A stretch of DNA of 39,027 nt from an uncultured Bacilli bacterium (GCA_934085875.1 CAKOHQ010000006.1:1-39027), one strand, 5' to 3'. Positions 17,401-26,289 are shown, numbered from the stretch's first letter. Made by a program: numbers and translations. Notes: generated by a model not told the origin, from the letters alone.

Positions 17401-18036
17401 GTTCTATATAATGGACGTACTGGTGAACCATTTGAAAATAGAGTAGCAGTTGGTGTCATGTATATGATTAAATTACATCACATGGTAGATGATAAATTAC
17501 ATGCTCGTTCAACTGGACCTTACTCACTAGTTACACAACAACCATTAGGTGGTAAAGCACAATTTGGTGGACAACGTTTCGGAGAAATGGAAGTTTGGGC
17601 ATTATATGCTTATGGTGCTGCTCATGTTTTACAAGAAATCTTAACTATCAAATCTGATGATGTTGTTGGACGTGTTAAAGTTTATGAAGCATTGGTTAAA
17701 GGTAAAAATATTACTCAAGCAGGTGTTCCAGAAAGCTTTAGAGTATTAATAAAAGAATTCCAAGCTCTAGGATTAGACATATCATTCATAGACAACAATG
17801 ATGAAGTACGTGACATAAACGAATTAGAAGAAGACGATGATGATGCTCCTATAACAATCGATGAAATAGATGTAAATAAATCATTAATACCAGAAGAAGA
17901 AATAAAAGAACCTGATGTTGAAGATGTACCAGATGAAGAAAATGATGATTTATTAGTTGAAGATATAGAAGAAAATCCTACCGATGAAGAATTAGAAGCG
18001 ATAGATGATGGTAATTTAGAAGGGGATGAAATTTAA
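14407..18036 (+). CDS. rpoB: DNA-directed RNA polymerase subunit beta
   Basis: This is a full-length 1209-residue beta subunit. The GTG start is chosen because GGGGTGA is 7 bases upstream. Landmarks include the fork/rifampicin pocket (FFGSSQLSKFMDQ at about 456-468, GPGGLSRDRAG near 484-494), YNYEDA near 753, GDKMSGRHGNKG near 906-917 and the C-terminal clamp segment GGQRFGEMEVWALYAYGAAHVL. In the rifampicin pocket, the positions equivalent to E. coli Q513, N518 and H526 are K463, V468 and D476. After about residue 1130 a long acidic tail (many D and E) extends beyond the conserved core. The stop overlaps the rpoC start by one base (TAATG). Confidence 0.98.
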   Translation: MAYKVEKFGDHRERRSFSKTSNKYELKDLLDIQKESYKWFLTEGIKEVFDDLFPVESFTGNISLSFSDYCFDEPRYGVKESKERMVTYSAPLKVNARVFINETGEVKEQEVFLGDMPMMTDAGTFIINGVERVIVSQLVRSPSIYFKREIDKNGRPVVSGEMIPNKGTWLEFELDARDVIYVRIDRTRKVTVTTLLRALGLSSDEEILEVFGDNRFIKNTLEKDSTRNTDEALIEIYEKLRPGEPATLDSAKNQLITRFFDKFRYDLAKVGRYKFNKKLNVLDRLLGQKIAENIKDGKEIIVEKGTVIDKTILEKIRPIFLNGYNLKTVTINEELDEYNKVQEIHVYNKNNEKEIIKIIGNDQSIDSRRLTISDVYGAISYYLNLLDDIGNIDEIDHLANRRVRQVGELIQNQFRTGMVRMERVIRERMTTQELDMVTPKTLINIRPVTAAMKEFFGSSQLSKFMDQVNPIAELTDKRRLSSLGPGGLSRDRAGMEVRDVNVSHYGRICPIESPEGANIGLITSIASYAKVNEYGFLMTPYRKVVDCHVTDEVLYLTADEESDYYISQATIGMDEDNNLTDKEVVARLNGENVIVKKELVNFIDVAPSQVVSITTSCIPFLDHDDAHRALMGSNMQRQAVPLLQSEAPFVGTGVEYIAARDSGSTIVAKADGIVEYADSKKIIIKNAKDKDVYYLDNFERSNAETCLNHSPIVKKGDKVHRGEVLADGTSTNKGELALGKNMTVAFMTFNGYNYEDAVVLNERLVKDDVYTSLHIEHYDIDCRDTKLGPEEITRDIPNVSEDARKNLDANGIIRIGTEVHEGDILVGKVTPKGVQELTSEEKLLHAIFGEKTREVRDTSLRVAHGADGIVHDVKIYTKENSDELAAGVSKVIRVYIIQKRKIQVGDKMSGRHGNKGVISLILPEEDMPYLPDGTPVDIVLNPQGVPSRMNLGQILELHLGMAAKKLGVYCATPVFDGATVEDIAEMMDEAGLDKDGKTVLYNGRTGEPFENRVAVGVMYMIKLHHMVDDKLHARSTGPYSLVTQQPLGGKAQFGGQRFGEMEVWALYAYGAAHVLQEILTIKSDDVVGRVKVYEALVKGKNITQAGVPESFRVLIKEFQALGLDISFIDNNDEVRDINELEEDDDDAPITIDEIDVNKSLIPEEEIKEPDVEDVPDEENDDLLVEDIEENPTDEELEAIDDGNLEGDEI

Positions 18037-21000
18037 TGTTAGAAGTAAATAATTTTAAAGGAATAAGAATAGGAATTGCAAGTCCTGATAAAATTAGAAG
18101 TTGGTCACATGGTGAAGTAACTAAACCAGAAACAATAAATTATCGTACCCTTAAACCTGAAAGAGATGGTTTATATTGTGAAAAAATCTTTGGACCAACA
18201 AAAGATTACGAATGTAGTTGTGGTAAATATAAAAGATTAAGATATAAAAATGTTGTATGTGATAGATGTGGTGTAGAAGTAACTCGTTCTAAGGTACGTC
18301 GTGAACGTATGGGACATATTGAGCTTGCTTCTCCTTGCTCACATATTTGGTTCTTTAAAGGTGTTCCTTCTAAAATGGGACTTGTACTTGATATGAGTCC
18401 AAGAGATTTGGAAGAAGTATTATATTTTGTTAGTTACGTTGTAATTAATCCTGGTAATGCACCTTTAGAAAAGAAACAAACATTATCTGACAAAGAATAT
18501 AGAGCTTACTATGAAAAATATGGTAATGGATTTGAAGTTGGAATGGGTGCTGAAGCTATCCAAAAATTATTAAAAGAAGTTGATATAGATAAAGAAGTTG
18601 ATGATTTACGTAAAGAATTAGATGGTGCTACTGGGCAAAAACGTATAAGACTTGTTAAACGTTTAGATTGTTTAGTATCATTCCAAGAAAGTGGTAATCG
18701 TCCTGAATGGATGGTATTAGATGTTATACCTGTGATACCTCCTGAACTTCGTCCTATGATTCAACTTGATGGTGGACGTTTTGCTACAAGTGATTTAAAT
18801 GATTTATATAGAAGAATTATTAATAGAAATAATCGTTTAAAGAAATTATTAGAACTTGGTGCTCCATCAATTATTGTTCAAAATGAAAAACGTATGCTTC
18901 AAGAAGCAGTTGATACATTATTTGATAATGGTAGACGTGGTAGAAGTGTTACAGCTGCTGGTAATAGACCTTTAAAATCATTATCTAGTATGTTAAAAGG
19001 TAAACAAGGACGTTTCCGTCAAAACTTATTAGGTAAACGTGTTGACTATTCTGGACGTTCAGTTATCGTTGTTGGACCAAACTTAAAAATGTATCAATGT
19101 GGTATTCCAAAAGAAATGGCTCTTGAGTTATTTAAACCACATGTAATTAATGGATTAGTATCTCGTGGATTAGCTCATAATATCAAGGGTGCTAAAAAGT
19201 TAATCGATACTAGAAATGAATGTGTTTGGGATATAGTAGAAGATGTTATAACAGAACATCCTGTAATGTTAAACCGTGCCCCAACACTACATAGATTAGG
19301 TATTCAAGCATTTGAACCTAAACTAGTTGGCGGTAAAGCTATAAGACTTCATCCACTTGTTTGTGCAGCATTCAATGCTGACTTCGATGGAGACCAAATG
19401 GCCGTACACGTACCATTAAGTGAAGAAGCAAAAGCAGAAGCTAGAATTCTTATGTTAGGTGCTAATAATATCTTATCTCCAAAAGATGGAAAACCTATTG
19501 TTACACCAAGTCAAGATATGGTATTAGGAAACTATTATATTACTATTGAAGAGGCTGGACTTCCTAATGAAGGTAAAGTATATAAAAATAGTAATGAAGC
19601 AATTATGGCTTATGAAAGAAGAGAAATTACTTTACATACAAGAATAGTAGTTCCTGTTAATTCATTTAAACATAGAATATTTATTGACGAAGTAAAAGAT
19701 AAATATTTAGTTACTACTGCTGGTAAATTAATATTCAATGAAATATTACCAGATACTTTCCCATATATGAACGAACCTACTAAAGAAAATATTAGTGGTA
19801 TTACCCCAATGAAATATTTTATAAGTATGGGAGAGAATATTCCAGAAGTAATTAAAGAAATGCCTTTAGTAAAACCATTTGATAAAAAGATTTTACAAAA
19901 TATAATTGCTCAAATATTTAAATTATATAAAACTACTGAAACAAGTATTATGCTTGATAAGTTAAAAGATTTAGGATTTAAATATAGTACTTTAGCTGGT
20001 ATTACTGTATCATTATCAGATATAGTTGTAGATAGTTCTAAACAAGAATTTATTGATGCTGGTCATGCTAAAGTAGATAAAATTAATAAACAATTCTCAC
20101 GTGGCCTTATAACAGAAGAAGAAAGATACACAAGCGTATGTGCTGTATGGAATGGCGTTAAAGATCAAGTTAAGAATAAATTAAGTGATATTGCCAAAGC
20201 TGATTTACATAATCCAGTATTTATGATGATGAATTCAGGAGCTCGTGGTAGTGCTGACCAATTCTGTCAAATGGCTGGTATGCGTGGTTTAATGGCTAAA
20301 CCAGATGGATCTTCCGTTGAAATTCCAATATTATCAAGTTTACGTGATGGGCTTTCAGTTAACGAATTCTTCTTAGGTACGCACGGTGCCAGAAAAGGAG
20401 ATACAGATACAGCATTACGTACAGCAGACTCTGGATATTTAACTCGTCGTCTAGTAGACGTTTCACAAGATATAATTGTAAAAGATGAAGATTGTGGTTG
20501 TATATCAGGATTAATTGTTAGAGACTTAATTAATGATAAAGATGGCAGTGTGGTTGAACCATTAGCAGAAAGATTACTTGGAAGATTTACCGCTAAACCT
20601 GTATTAAATCCAGAAACCAAAGAAATTATTGTTGATAAAGATGTTTTATTAAATGAGAGCATGGTTTCTAAAATAGAAGCAGCAGGTGTTAAAGAAGTAG
20701 AAATAAGAAGTATCTTGACATGTAAGAGTCCTAACGGAGTATGTCAAAAATGTTATGGTAGAAACTTAGCTACTGGAAACTTAGTTGAAACTGGTGAAGC
20801 TGTTGGTATAATGGCTGCTCAATCAATTGGTGAACCAGGTACACAGCTTACAATGCGTACATTCCACTCTGGTGGTGTTGCTGGTGGAGAAGATATTACT
20901 CAAGGTCTTCCACGTGTTGAAGAATTATTTGAAGCACGTAATCCAAAAGGTAAAGCAACAATATCAGAAATAACTGGTAAAGTTTCATTAATAGAAGATG

Positions 21001-21740
21001 TTAATGGTAAGTGGAAAGTTGTTGTTGAAAATAAAACGGAAGCTAGAGATCATATAACAAGTTATGGTGCTAAACTTAATGTAGAAGTAGGGGATGAAGT
21101 TAGTGCTGGAGATAAGCTTACTCAAGGTACTATTTCTCCAAAAGAATTACTTGCTGTAACAGATCCTATAACTACACAAGAATATATATTAACAGAAATT
21201 CAAAAAGCTTATAAATCTCAAGGTGTTGATATTTCAGATAAACACGTTGAAATTATTGCTAGTCGTATGATAAATAAAATGAAAGTTGTAGATGAAGGTG
21301 ATACTGATTTAGTTGCTGGTTTAACAGTAAGTATTAGAGAATTCACTGAAAGAAATAAAAAAGTATTACTTGAAGGTGGAGTTCCAGCTACTGGAAGACC
21401 AATAATACTTGGTATTACAAAATCTTCTCTAGAAACTGATTCATTCTTATCAGCTGCATCATTCCAAGAAACTACAAGAGTTTTAACAGATGCTGCAATA
21501 AAAGGTAAAGTTGATCATTTAACAGGTTTAAAAGAAAATGTTATAATTGGTAAATTAATACCTGCAGGAACTGGAGCTAAACAATATAGTGATATTACAA
21601 TAGAACTTGAAAAAAATCTTATGGATGATGAACCTAGTGAAATATTAGAAAATGAATTCTTAGATGATAGTTCTAATGAAATAGAAGAAGAATTAGTAGA
21701 TGCAGAAAATGAAATCAACATTGACAATGAAGAAGCTTAA
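18036..21740 (+). CDS. rpoC: DNA-directed RNA polymerase subunit beta'
   Basis: This is a full-length 1234-residue beta' subunit. The N-terminal zinc ribbon is visible (CSCGKYKRLRYKNVVCDRCG, about 60-80). The catalytic loop NADFDGDQM (near 448-456) carries the three magnesium-binding aspartates. The bridge-helix region and the second zinc site (CKSPNGVCQKCYG, about 895-907) are also present. The protein ends in an acidic tail of about 35 residues. It is translationally coupled to rpoB by a one-base overlap. A terminator stem overlaps its stop codon. Confidence 0.98.
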   Translation: MLEVNNFKGIRIGIASPDKIRSWSHGEVTKPETINYRTLKPERDGLYCEKIFGPTKDYECSCGKYKRLRYKNVVCDRCGVEVTRSKVRRERMGHIELASPCSHIWFFKGVPSKMGLVLDMSPRDLEEVLYFVSYVVINPGNAPLEKKQTLSDKEYRAYYEKYGNGFEVGMGAEAIQKLLKEVDIDKEVDDLRKELDGATGQKRIRLVKRLDCLVSFQESGNRPEWMVLDVIPVIPPELRPMIQLDGGRFATSDLNDLYRRIINRNNRLKKLLELGAPSIIVQNEKRMLQEAVDTLFDNGRRGRSVTAAGNRPLKSLSSMLKGKQGRFRQNLLGKRVDYSGRSVIVVGPNLKMYQCGIPKEMALELFKPHVINGLVSRGLAHNIKGAKKLIDTRNECVWDIVEDVITEHPVMLNRAPTLHRLGIQAFEPKLVGGKAIRLHPLVCAAFNADFDGDQMAVHVPLSEEAKAEARILMLGANNILSPKDGKPIVTPSQDMVLGNYYITIEEAGLPNEGKVYKNSNEAIMAYERREITLHTRIVVPVNSFKHRIFIDEVKDKYLVTTAGKLIFNEILPDTFPYMNEPTKENISGITPMKYFISMGENIPEVIKEMPLVKPFDKKILQNIIAQIFKLYKTTETSIMLDKLKDLGFKYSTLAGITVSLSDIVVDSSKQEFIDAGHAKVDKINKQFSRGLITEEERYTSVCAVWNGVKDQVKNKLSDIAKADLHNPVFMMMNSGARGSADQFCQMAGMRGLMAKPDGSSVEIPILSSLRDGLSVNEFFLGTHGARKGDTDTALRTADSGYLTRRLVDVSQDIIVKDEDCGCISGLIVRDLINDKDGSVVEPLAERLLGRFTAKPVLNPETKEIIVDKDVLLNESMVSKIEAAGVKEVEIRSILTCKSPNGVCQKCYGRNLATGNLVETGEAVGIMAAQSIGEPGTQLTMRTFHSGGVAGGEDITQGLPRVEELFEARNPKGKATISEITGKVSLIEDVNGKWKVVVENKTEARDHITSYGAKLNVEVGDEVSAGDKLTQGTISPKELLAVTDPITTQEYILTEIQKAYKSQGVDISDKHVEIIASRMINKMKVVDEGDTDLVAGLTVSIREFTERNKKVLLEGGVPATGRPIILGITKSSLETDSFLSAASFQETTRVLTDAAIKGKVDHLTGLKENVIIGKLIPAGTGAKQYSDITIELEKNLMDDEPSEILENEFLDDSSNEIEEELVDAENEINIDNEEA

Positions 21741-21752
21741 TGCTTCTTTTTC
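21730..21752 (+). terminator. Terminator of rpoBC
   Basis: AAGAAGC (21730-21736), loop TTAAT, GCTTCTT (21742-21748), then T-rich sequence. The loop holds the rpoC TAA stop. Confidence 0.8.
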
Positions 21753-21765
21753 TTTATAAAAGAAC

Positions 21766-21793
21766 TTGCATTTTTAAAAAAAATGTGTATAAT
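21766..21793 (+). promoter_or_regulatory. Promoter of the surface protein-sortase operon
   Basis: TTGCAT (21766-21771), 16 bp, TATAAT (21788-21793), just after the rpoC terminator and shortly before AAAGGAG. Confidence 0.65.
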
Positions 21794-21817
21794 AGAAACC
21801 AAAAAAGGAGATATATT

Positions 21818-23497
21818 ATGAAAAAATTAAAATTATTTATTTTAACTGTCCTAACTATCTTAGGATTTGCAACAAATGTTAATGCATATAGTTATTCATC
21901 TATCACTGCTAATAAAAGTGGTGAAAAGTATGAATATGTTAGTGGGTTACCAATTTATTACAACACTGCCCATGGTTATAATTTATACGTACTTAATAAC
22001 AATACATATTTTGATACTTATACAAATTTAACTGATCCAACAGAAGTAAACAAAGCCATTACATACATAGTAAATAACAGTAATGTAACAAGTAGTAGTT
22101 ACAAAAATTACTATATTGCACAAGCAACTATACTTTGGTATCAAGATTATATAAATGGACAAGATACGAATATACCAAAAAGTATAAAAGATACTATAAA
22201 AAATACAACTGGAGATACTGTGTGTTATTACATAAATAAATTATTTAATAATGCAATAAGTTATAACAACGATACAGCAATAAAATTTTTAGATAAGAAT
22301 GTATCATTTACTAGAAATGGTAATTATTACTATTCAAATGTAATAAATGTAGAAACATACAATTTAAATAGTACACCAAGTATTAGATTATATAATGCTC
22401 CAAGTAGTGCAAGTATAATAAATAATACAATAATAAAAAATGGTTATGGTTCATTCCAAATAAGAATTCCATCATCGAGTATGAATTATTATAATGAAAG
22501 AGATTTTGAAGTATATATCACTGGATATGATAATAATAGTAAAATTTATCAGTACACAAATTATGGAAGAGATGCAGTTATATATGCTAGAACATACTCT
22601 TCAAGCAGCAACAGTGTTGAAGCGAGTTTACCAGTTCAAATAAAAAACACATATAGAACAAATGTAAGAATAAACATTTTAGATAACAATGATAATTATA
22701 TAAGAAATTTAACTTACTATATTTATAGTGGAGACTGTACTAATACTACGTGTTATAGTGATAATTTAATAACATCATTCAATACAACAAATAATTATGT
22801 GAGTTTAAATGACACTTTAAGTGAAGGCATTTACACATTAGTTAATAAAAGTAATTATAATAATTACAACCTACCAACTAAAACAAAAGTAAATATTAAA
22901 AATACTACTGAAATACAAAATATTACAATTAGCGAAAAAAACAATAATTATGATGAAGACAATGATTATAGCATTGATAAATTAAGAAAAATAATTATTT
23001 ATAATGACTTTAATGATGAAGATAACATTATAAAAGTATATTCAAATTCTAACTATTTACAAGAATCATTTAGCAGTAAAAATAATAATCATGAAATCAG
23101 CTTGAGTGAAGGAACATATTATATAGTTGATTCTAAAAATAAAATGGAAAAATTATATTTCAAAGTTACAAGTAATGGAAATTTACAAGTAAAATACAAT
23201 AATGATTATGTTTATGCAGATTACATTACTCTAAATAGAAATGATTATAATAATAGCTTAAAAAATGAAGATGATATTATCTATGATGAAGATACAAATA
23301 CTTATTATGTAGATGGATTTGATAATATTGAAATAGAACAAACAGTTGATACAAGAATTGAATGGCTTACAAATGTAATCAACTGTCCAATAACTAGTTT
23401 AGATGAAACTATTAAATATGTAGTTGGTGCAATAATAATTGCATTAGGTTCATATTTACTATTAAGAAATGTCAAAAAGATTAAAAATAATAATTAG
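21818..23497 (+). CDS. Thioester-domain-like surface protein with C-terminal sorting signal
   Basis: The ATG at 21818 follows AAAGGAG and begins a signal peptide (MKKLKLFILT..., probable cleavage after A23); the longer reading frame upstream has no ribosome-binding site. The 559-residue protein is Asn/Tyr/Ser-rich. Residues about 38-200 resemble the thioester adhesion domain of Gram-positive surface proteins, including the Gln-motif-like AQATILWY (Q102). The expected partner Cys, near residues 56-60 (LYVLN), is missing. Two or more beta-rich repeats follow, each with a SEGTY/IYTLV strand like Cna-B domains. The C-terminus has NCPITS (522-527), a hydrophobic helix (about 535-551) and a basic tail, i.e. 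an LPxTG-like sorting signal with P-x-T kept. A sortase gene overlaps its end. Confidence 0.6.
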   Translation: MKKLKLFILTVLTILGFATNVNAYSYSSITANKSGEKYEYVSGLPIYYNTAHGYNLYVLNNNTYFDTYTNLTDPTEVNKAITYIVNNSNVTSSSYKNYYIAQATILWYQDYINGQDTNIPKSIKDTIKNTTGDTVCYYINKLFNNAISYNNDTAIKFLDKNVSFTRNGNYYYSNVINVETYNLNSTPSIRLYNAPSSASIINNTIIKNGYGSFQIRIPSSSMNYYNERDFEVYITGYDNNSKIYQYTNYGRDAVIYARTYSSSSNSVEASLPVQIKNTYRTNVRINILDNNDNYIRNLTYYIYSGDCTNTTCYSDNLITSFNTTNNYVSLNDTLSEGIYTLVNKSNYNNYNLPTKTKVNIKNTTEIQNITISEKNNNYDEDNDYSIDKLRKIIIYNDFNDEDNIIKVYSNSNYLQESFSSKNNNHEISLSEGTYYIVDSKNKMEKLYFKVTSNGNLQVKYNNDYVYADYITLNRNDYNNSLKNEDDIIYDEDTNTYYVDGFDNIEIEQTVDTRIEWLTNVINCPITSLDETIKYVVGAIIIALGSYLLLRNVKKIKNNN

Positions 23498-24107
23498 TAT
23501 AATAATTATATTAATAGGAAATATTATATTAGCGTCAGAATACTTGAATTCAAAAAAAATTGCAGTATATGATTATATGAATGAAATATATTATAATGTT
23601 ACTGATGCTAAACCAGAAGAAGTTAATAAAGACATAAAAGAGAATAATGAGGAAAAAGATAGTGAAGAAACTAGTTATAAATTTGATATAAAAGAAGAAG
23701 AAAGTATGTATATAGGTTATTTGTCTATACCTGAAATAAATTTAAAAAAAGGATTTACAAAAAAAGATAGCAAATATAACACTATAAGTAAAAATATACA
23801 AATCTTATCTGCATCAGATTATCCAGATAAAGAAAATGGAAATGTCATATTTGCTGCCCATTCAGGCAATTCGAGTGTATCATATTTTAATAAATTATAT
23901 TTATTAAATAAAGATTCATTAATTTATATTACATATAACAATGTAAATTATACTTATAAGATAACTGATATTTATACTGTTGAAAAAAATGGAACAGTAG
24001 AAGTTAAAAGTAATAAAGATAAATCTAATATAACACTTATAACTTGTACTAAAAATGATAATACTACACAAACAATATACATTGGGGAACTTATAAATAA
24101 AGAATAA
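23469..24107 (+). CDS. Sortase
   Basis: This 212-residue transpeptidase would anchor the preceding protein to the cell wall. It has an N-terminal membrane anchor (about 5-22), an acidic spacer (about 48-80) and the sortase barrel with MYIGYLSIPEINL. The catalytic His is H131 in FAAHSG, and the catalytic Cys is C193 in TLITCT. The third residue, an Arg in most sortases, would lie near Q201 (NTTQTIYIGEL); no Arg is visible there. The ATG lies 29 nt inside the surface-protein gene with little ribosome-binding sequence, suggesting coupled translation. Confidence 0.82.
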   Translation: MSKRLKIIISIIIILIGNIILASEYLNSKKIAVYDYMNEIYYNVTDAKPEEVNKDIKENNEEKDSEETSYKFDIKEEESMYIGYLSIPEINLKKGFTKKDSKYNTISKNIQILSASDYPDKENGNVIFAAHSGNSSVSYFNKLYLLNKDSLIYITYNNVNYTYKITDIYTVEKNGTVEVKSNKDKSNITLITCTKNDNTTQTIYIGELINKE

Positions 24108-24119
24108 AGAGGTGGTTTT

Positions 24120-24713
24120 ATGGTTGATACAACAATATTAGATAAATTAAATTTAATTTATAAATTTTTATCTGATAAATCAATTGTTATGCTAATAATA
24201 TTACTAATATTAATTATATTGATAGATTTTATATATGGAAAGAATAGCAAACAAACTAAAATAATGTATGTTACTATGATACTTTTAATAATAATATATG
24301 GATTATTTGAGTATTATAAACCATTATTAAATATTTTAGATATATATATAACATATTTATTTAAAATAACTTATTTTCCATCTATAATTGAATACATGAG
24401 TATGATATTTTTAACTATATTTATAGAAATATATTCCATAAAAAAATTAAATAAAGTTCAAAGAAATATTAACTTATGGACAGCAATAATAATTGAAATA
24501 TTATTTATTATAAATATAATAGCATTAAAAAACATAAATATTGATTTGAATAATATAACTTCTATATATGAAAACGATTTATTATTAAGTATATTTCAAA
24601 TAAGTAGTATAATTTTTATGATATGGATCATATATAATTTATTAACTTATTTAATTAAATCATTTATTGATAATAGAATAGAAATGCCAAAATTAAATGA
24701 TTATTATGAATAG
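24120..24713 (+). CDS. Multi-pass membrane protein, unknown function, in the sortase operon
   Basis: This 197-residue hydrophobic protein has about five predicted membrane segments (about 21-40, 48-64, 85-106, 120-137, 155-178) and no recognised domain. GAGGTGG lies before the ATG, 12 bases after the sortase stop. It probably belongs functionally with the surface protein and sortase, but its role is unknown. Confidence 0.55.
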   Translation: MVDTTILDKLNLIYKFLSDKSIVMLIILLILIILIDFIYGKNSKQTKIMYVTMILLIIIYGLFEYYKPLLNILDIYITYLFKITYFPSIIEYMSMIFLTIFIEIYSIKKLNKVQRNINLWTAIIIEILFIINIIALKNINIDLNNITSIYENDLLLSIFQISSIIFMIWIIYNLLTYLIKSFIDNRIEMPKLNDYYE

Positions 24714-24740
24714 AAGTAACTTTATATAGTTATTTCTTTT
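24713..24740 (+). terminator. Terminator of the surface protein-sortase operon
   Basis: GAAGTAACT (24713-24721), loop TTATAT, AGTTATTTC (24728-24736; one G-U pair), then TTTT. Confidence 0.7.
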
Positions 24741-24758
24741 AAATATAAATTATTTTGT

Positions 24759-24787
24759 TTGCTATCCTAAATAACTTGTGATATACT
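24759..24787 (+). promoter_or_regulatory. Promoter of sepF-divIVA
   Basis: TTGCTA (24759-24764), 17 bp, TATACT (24782-24787) with an extended TGA before the -10. Confidence 0.6.
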
Positions 24788-24818
24788 TAAATAGTAAAAT
24801 CATAGGAGGATAAAAGTT

Positions 24819-25235
24819 ATGGCATTTGAAGGAATAAAAAAAGCTTTATTTGACGATGGAGATAATAATAAAAACGCTGTTGAAGATAATTTCTATGCAG
24901 TTAGTAATAAACAATTAAAAGAAGAAGAAAGTAAAAATGGAAGTAAAATGATACTTGTTGAACCTAGAGCATATTCTGAAAGTCAACAAATAGCAGATTA
25001 TTTAAAATCTAGAAATACAGTTGTTGTAAATCTTAAGAGAGTTACATCTGATCAAGCAAAAAGATTAATAGATTTCTTAACTGGATGCATTTATGCAATA
25101 GGTGGGTCATTACAAAAATTAGGTAATGGAATTTATCTTTGTACTCCAAATAATGTTAATGTACAAGGTAAGATGAGTGAAAATGATAAAGAAGAAAAAG
25201 CTAAAACTAAATATGATAGTGAAATAGATTTCTAA
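24819..25235 (+). CDS. sepF: Cell division protein SepF
   Basis: This 138-residue SepF is slightly short for the family. The N-terminal amphipathic membrane-binding helix is MAFEGIKKALF. After a short linker comes the SepF core (about 45-120): ILVEPRAYSESQQIADYL, VVVNLKRVTSDQAKRLIDFLTGCIYAIGG (landmark N-L-x-R and R-L-I-D-F) and the final YLCTPNNV strand. SepF tethers FtsZ to the membrane at the septum. It is followed directly by divIVA; the ylmG and ylmH genes usually found between them are absent. Confidence 0.93.
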   Translation: MAFEGIKKALFDDGDNNKNAVEDNFYAVSNKQLKEEESKNGSKMILVEPRAYSESQQIADYLKSRNTVVVNLKRVTSDQAKRLIDFLTGCIYAIGGSLQKLGNGIYLCTPNNVNVQGKMSENDKEEKAKTKYDSEIDF

Positions 25236-25258
25236 AAAAATAATTAGGGTGTGATTAT

Positions 25259-25693
25259 ATGGAAAAATTTAGTACTTCTTTTAGTGGATATAAAAAGGAA
25301 GAAGTTAATAAATTTATAGATGATGTTATTAAAGAAGTAGAAAATATGATTAATAATATGAAATCTAAAGATTTAGAGATAGAAAAATTAAAGAGTGAAT
25401 TAGAACATTATAAAAATTTAGAAAGTACGTTCAATAGAGCACTTTTACTAGCAGAAGATTCTGGACAACAAATAAGAAATACAGCAAGAAACGAATCACA
25501 ACATATAATAGAAGATGCTAGACGTAACGCTGATAGAATAATTAATAATGCTTTAGTGCAAGCAGATAATACTAAAAGAGATGCAGAAAGATTAAAAAGA
25601 AATATAATTACATTTAAAAGAAGATTAAGAGATATATTAGAAAATCAAATGAATTTAGTTGATGATATAGATAGATTAGACATAAACGAATAA
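25259..25693 (+). CDS. divIVA: DivIVA-family cell division / polarity protein
   Basis: This 144-residue protein has the short N-terminal DivIVA membrane-binding domain (FSGYKKEEVNKFIDDV, about 8-23). Long coiled-coil segments follow (about 25-60 and 75-140), including the ARNESQHIIEDARRNADRII stretch typical of DivIVA. DivIVA binds curved membranes at poles and septa and recruits division or sporulation proteins. Unlike most members, the N-terminus lacks the usual LTP-type leader before the F-G-Y loop. GGTG lies upstream of the ATG, and it is cotranscribed with sepF. Confidence 0.85.
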   Translation: MEKFSTSFSGYKKEEVNKFIDDVIKEVENMINNMKSKDLEIEKLKSELEHYKNLESTFNRALLLAEDSGQQIRNTARNESQHIIEDARRNADRIINNALVQADNTKRDAERLKRNIITFKRRLRDILENQMNLVDDIDRLDINE

Positions 25694-25707
25694 GTTTATG
25701 TTTTATT
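25680..25707 (+). terminator. Terminator of sepF-divIVA
   Basis: ACATAAAC (25680-25687), loop GAATAA, GTTTATGT (25694-25701), then TTTATT. The stem overlaps the end of divIVA. Confidence 0.65.
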
Positions 25708-25722
25708 AATATTGGAGTTAAT

Positions 25723-26289
25723 ATGGGTATAGAAAATATAAAGAGTCCTAATGAATTATATAATTATATGAATAAAAATATTAAATATGGTTTTGTAGAT
25801 AATAATGGTTATATTTATGATACTTCACTTAAAACATTTGAAAATGATTTAATAAATAAATGGATATATAGGGAACCAAAGTATATAATTGATAATAAAT
25901 ATGGTATTTGTTTTGATCAAGTTTTGTTAGAGAGTATTTGGTTTAAAAATAATAATTATGTATTTAAAACGTATTTTATTATTTTTGAATTACCTTATAT
26001 TAATAATTATAGTACACATACTTTTTTAGTTTATGAGGATAATGGATATTGGTATTATTTTGAAAATGCTGATTTTAAAAATAGAGGTATTTATAAGTAT
26101 AATAATATAAATGATATAATAAAATATAGAATTAGAAATCATATAAAAGATAATAAATTAAAAGGATTAAAAAAAGAAGAAATCAAATATTTAAAAGTTT
26201 ATGAATATAAAAATATTCCATATAATTTAAAATTTGTAGATTACATAAATGAAATAATAAATAATAGTATAGAATATAAGATAAAATAA
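25723..26289 (+). CDS. Transglutaminase-like cysteine protein
   Basis: This 188-residue protein has a recognisable papain-like/transglutaminase triad pattern: a Cys in KYGICFDQVLLE (about residue 65), a His in YSTHTFLVYEDN (about 92) and an Asp in FENADFKNRGIY (about 111). There is no signal peptide, so it is probably cytoplasmic. Members of this superfamily act as proteases, deamidases or cross-linkers; the substrate is unknown. GGAG precedes the ATG. Confidence 0.7.
   Translation: MGIENIKSPNELYNYMNKNIKYGFVDNNGYIYDTSLKTFENDLINKWIYREPKYIIDNKYGICFDQVLLESIWFKNNNYVFKTYFIIFELPYINNYSTHTFLVYEDNGYWYYFENADFKNRGIYKYNNINDIIKYRIRNHIKDNKLKGLKKEEIKYLKVYEYKNIPYNLKFVDYINEIINNSIEYKIK

Noticed and set aside
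20267..20662. Minus-strand frame within rpoC.
   Set aside because: It is a shadow of the conserved beta' coding sequence.
21740..21817. An N-terminal extension of the surface protein starting at the rpoC stop.
   Set aside because: It would run through the rpoC terminator and the promoter. AAAGGAG and a signal peptide mark the ATG at 21818.
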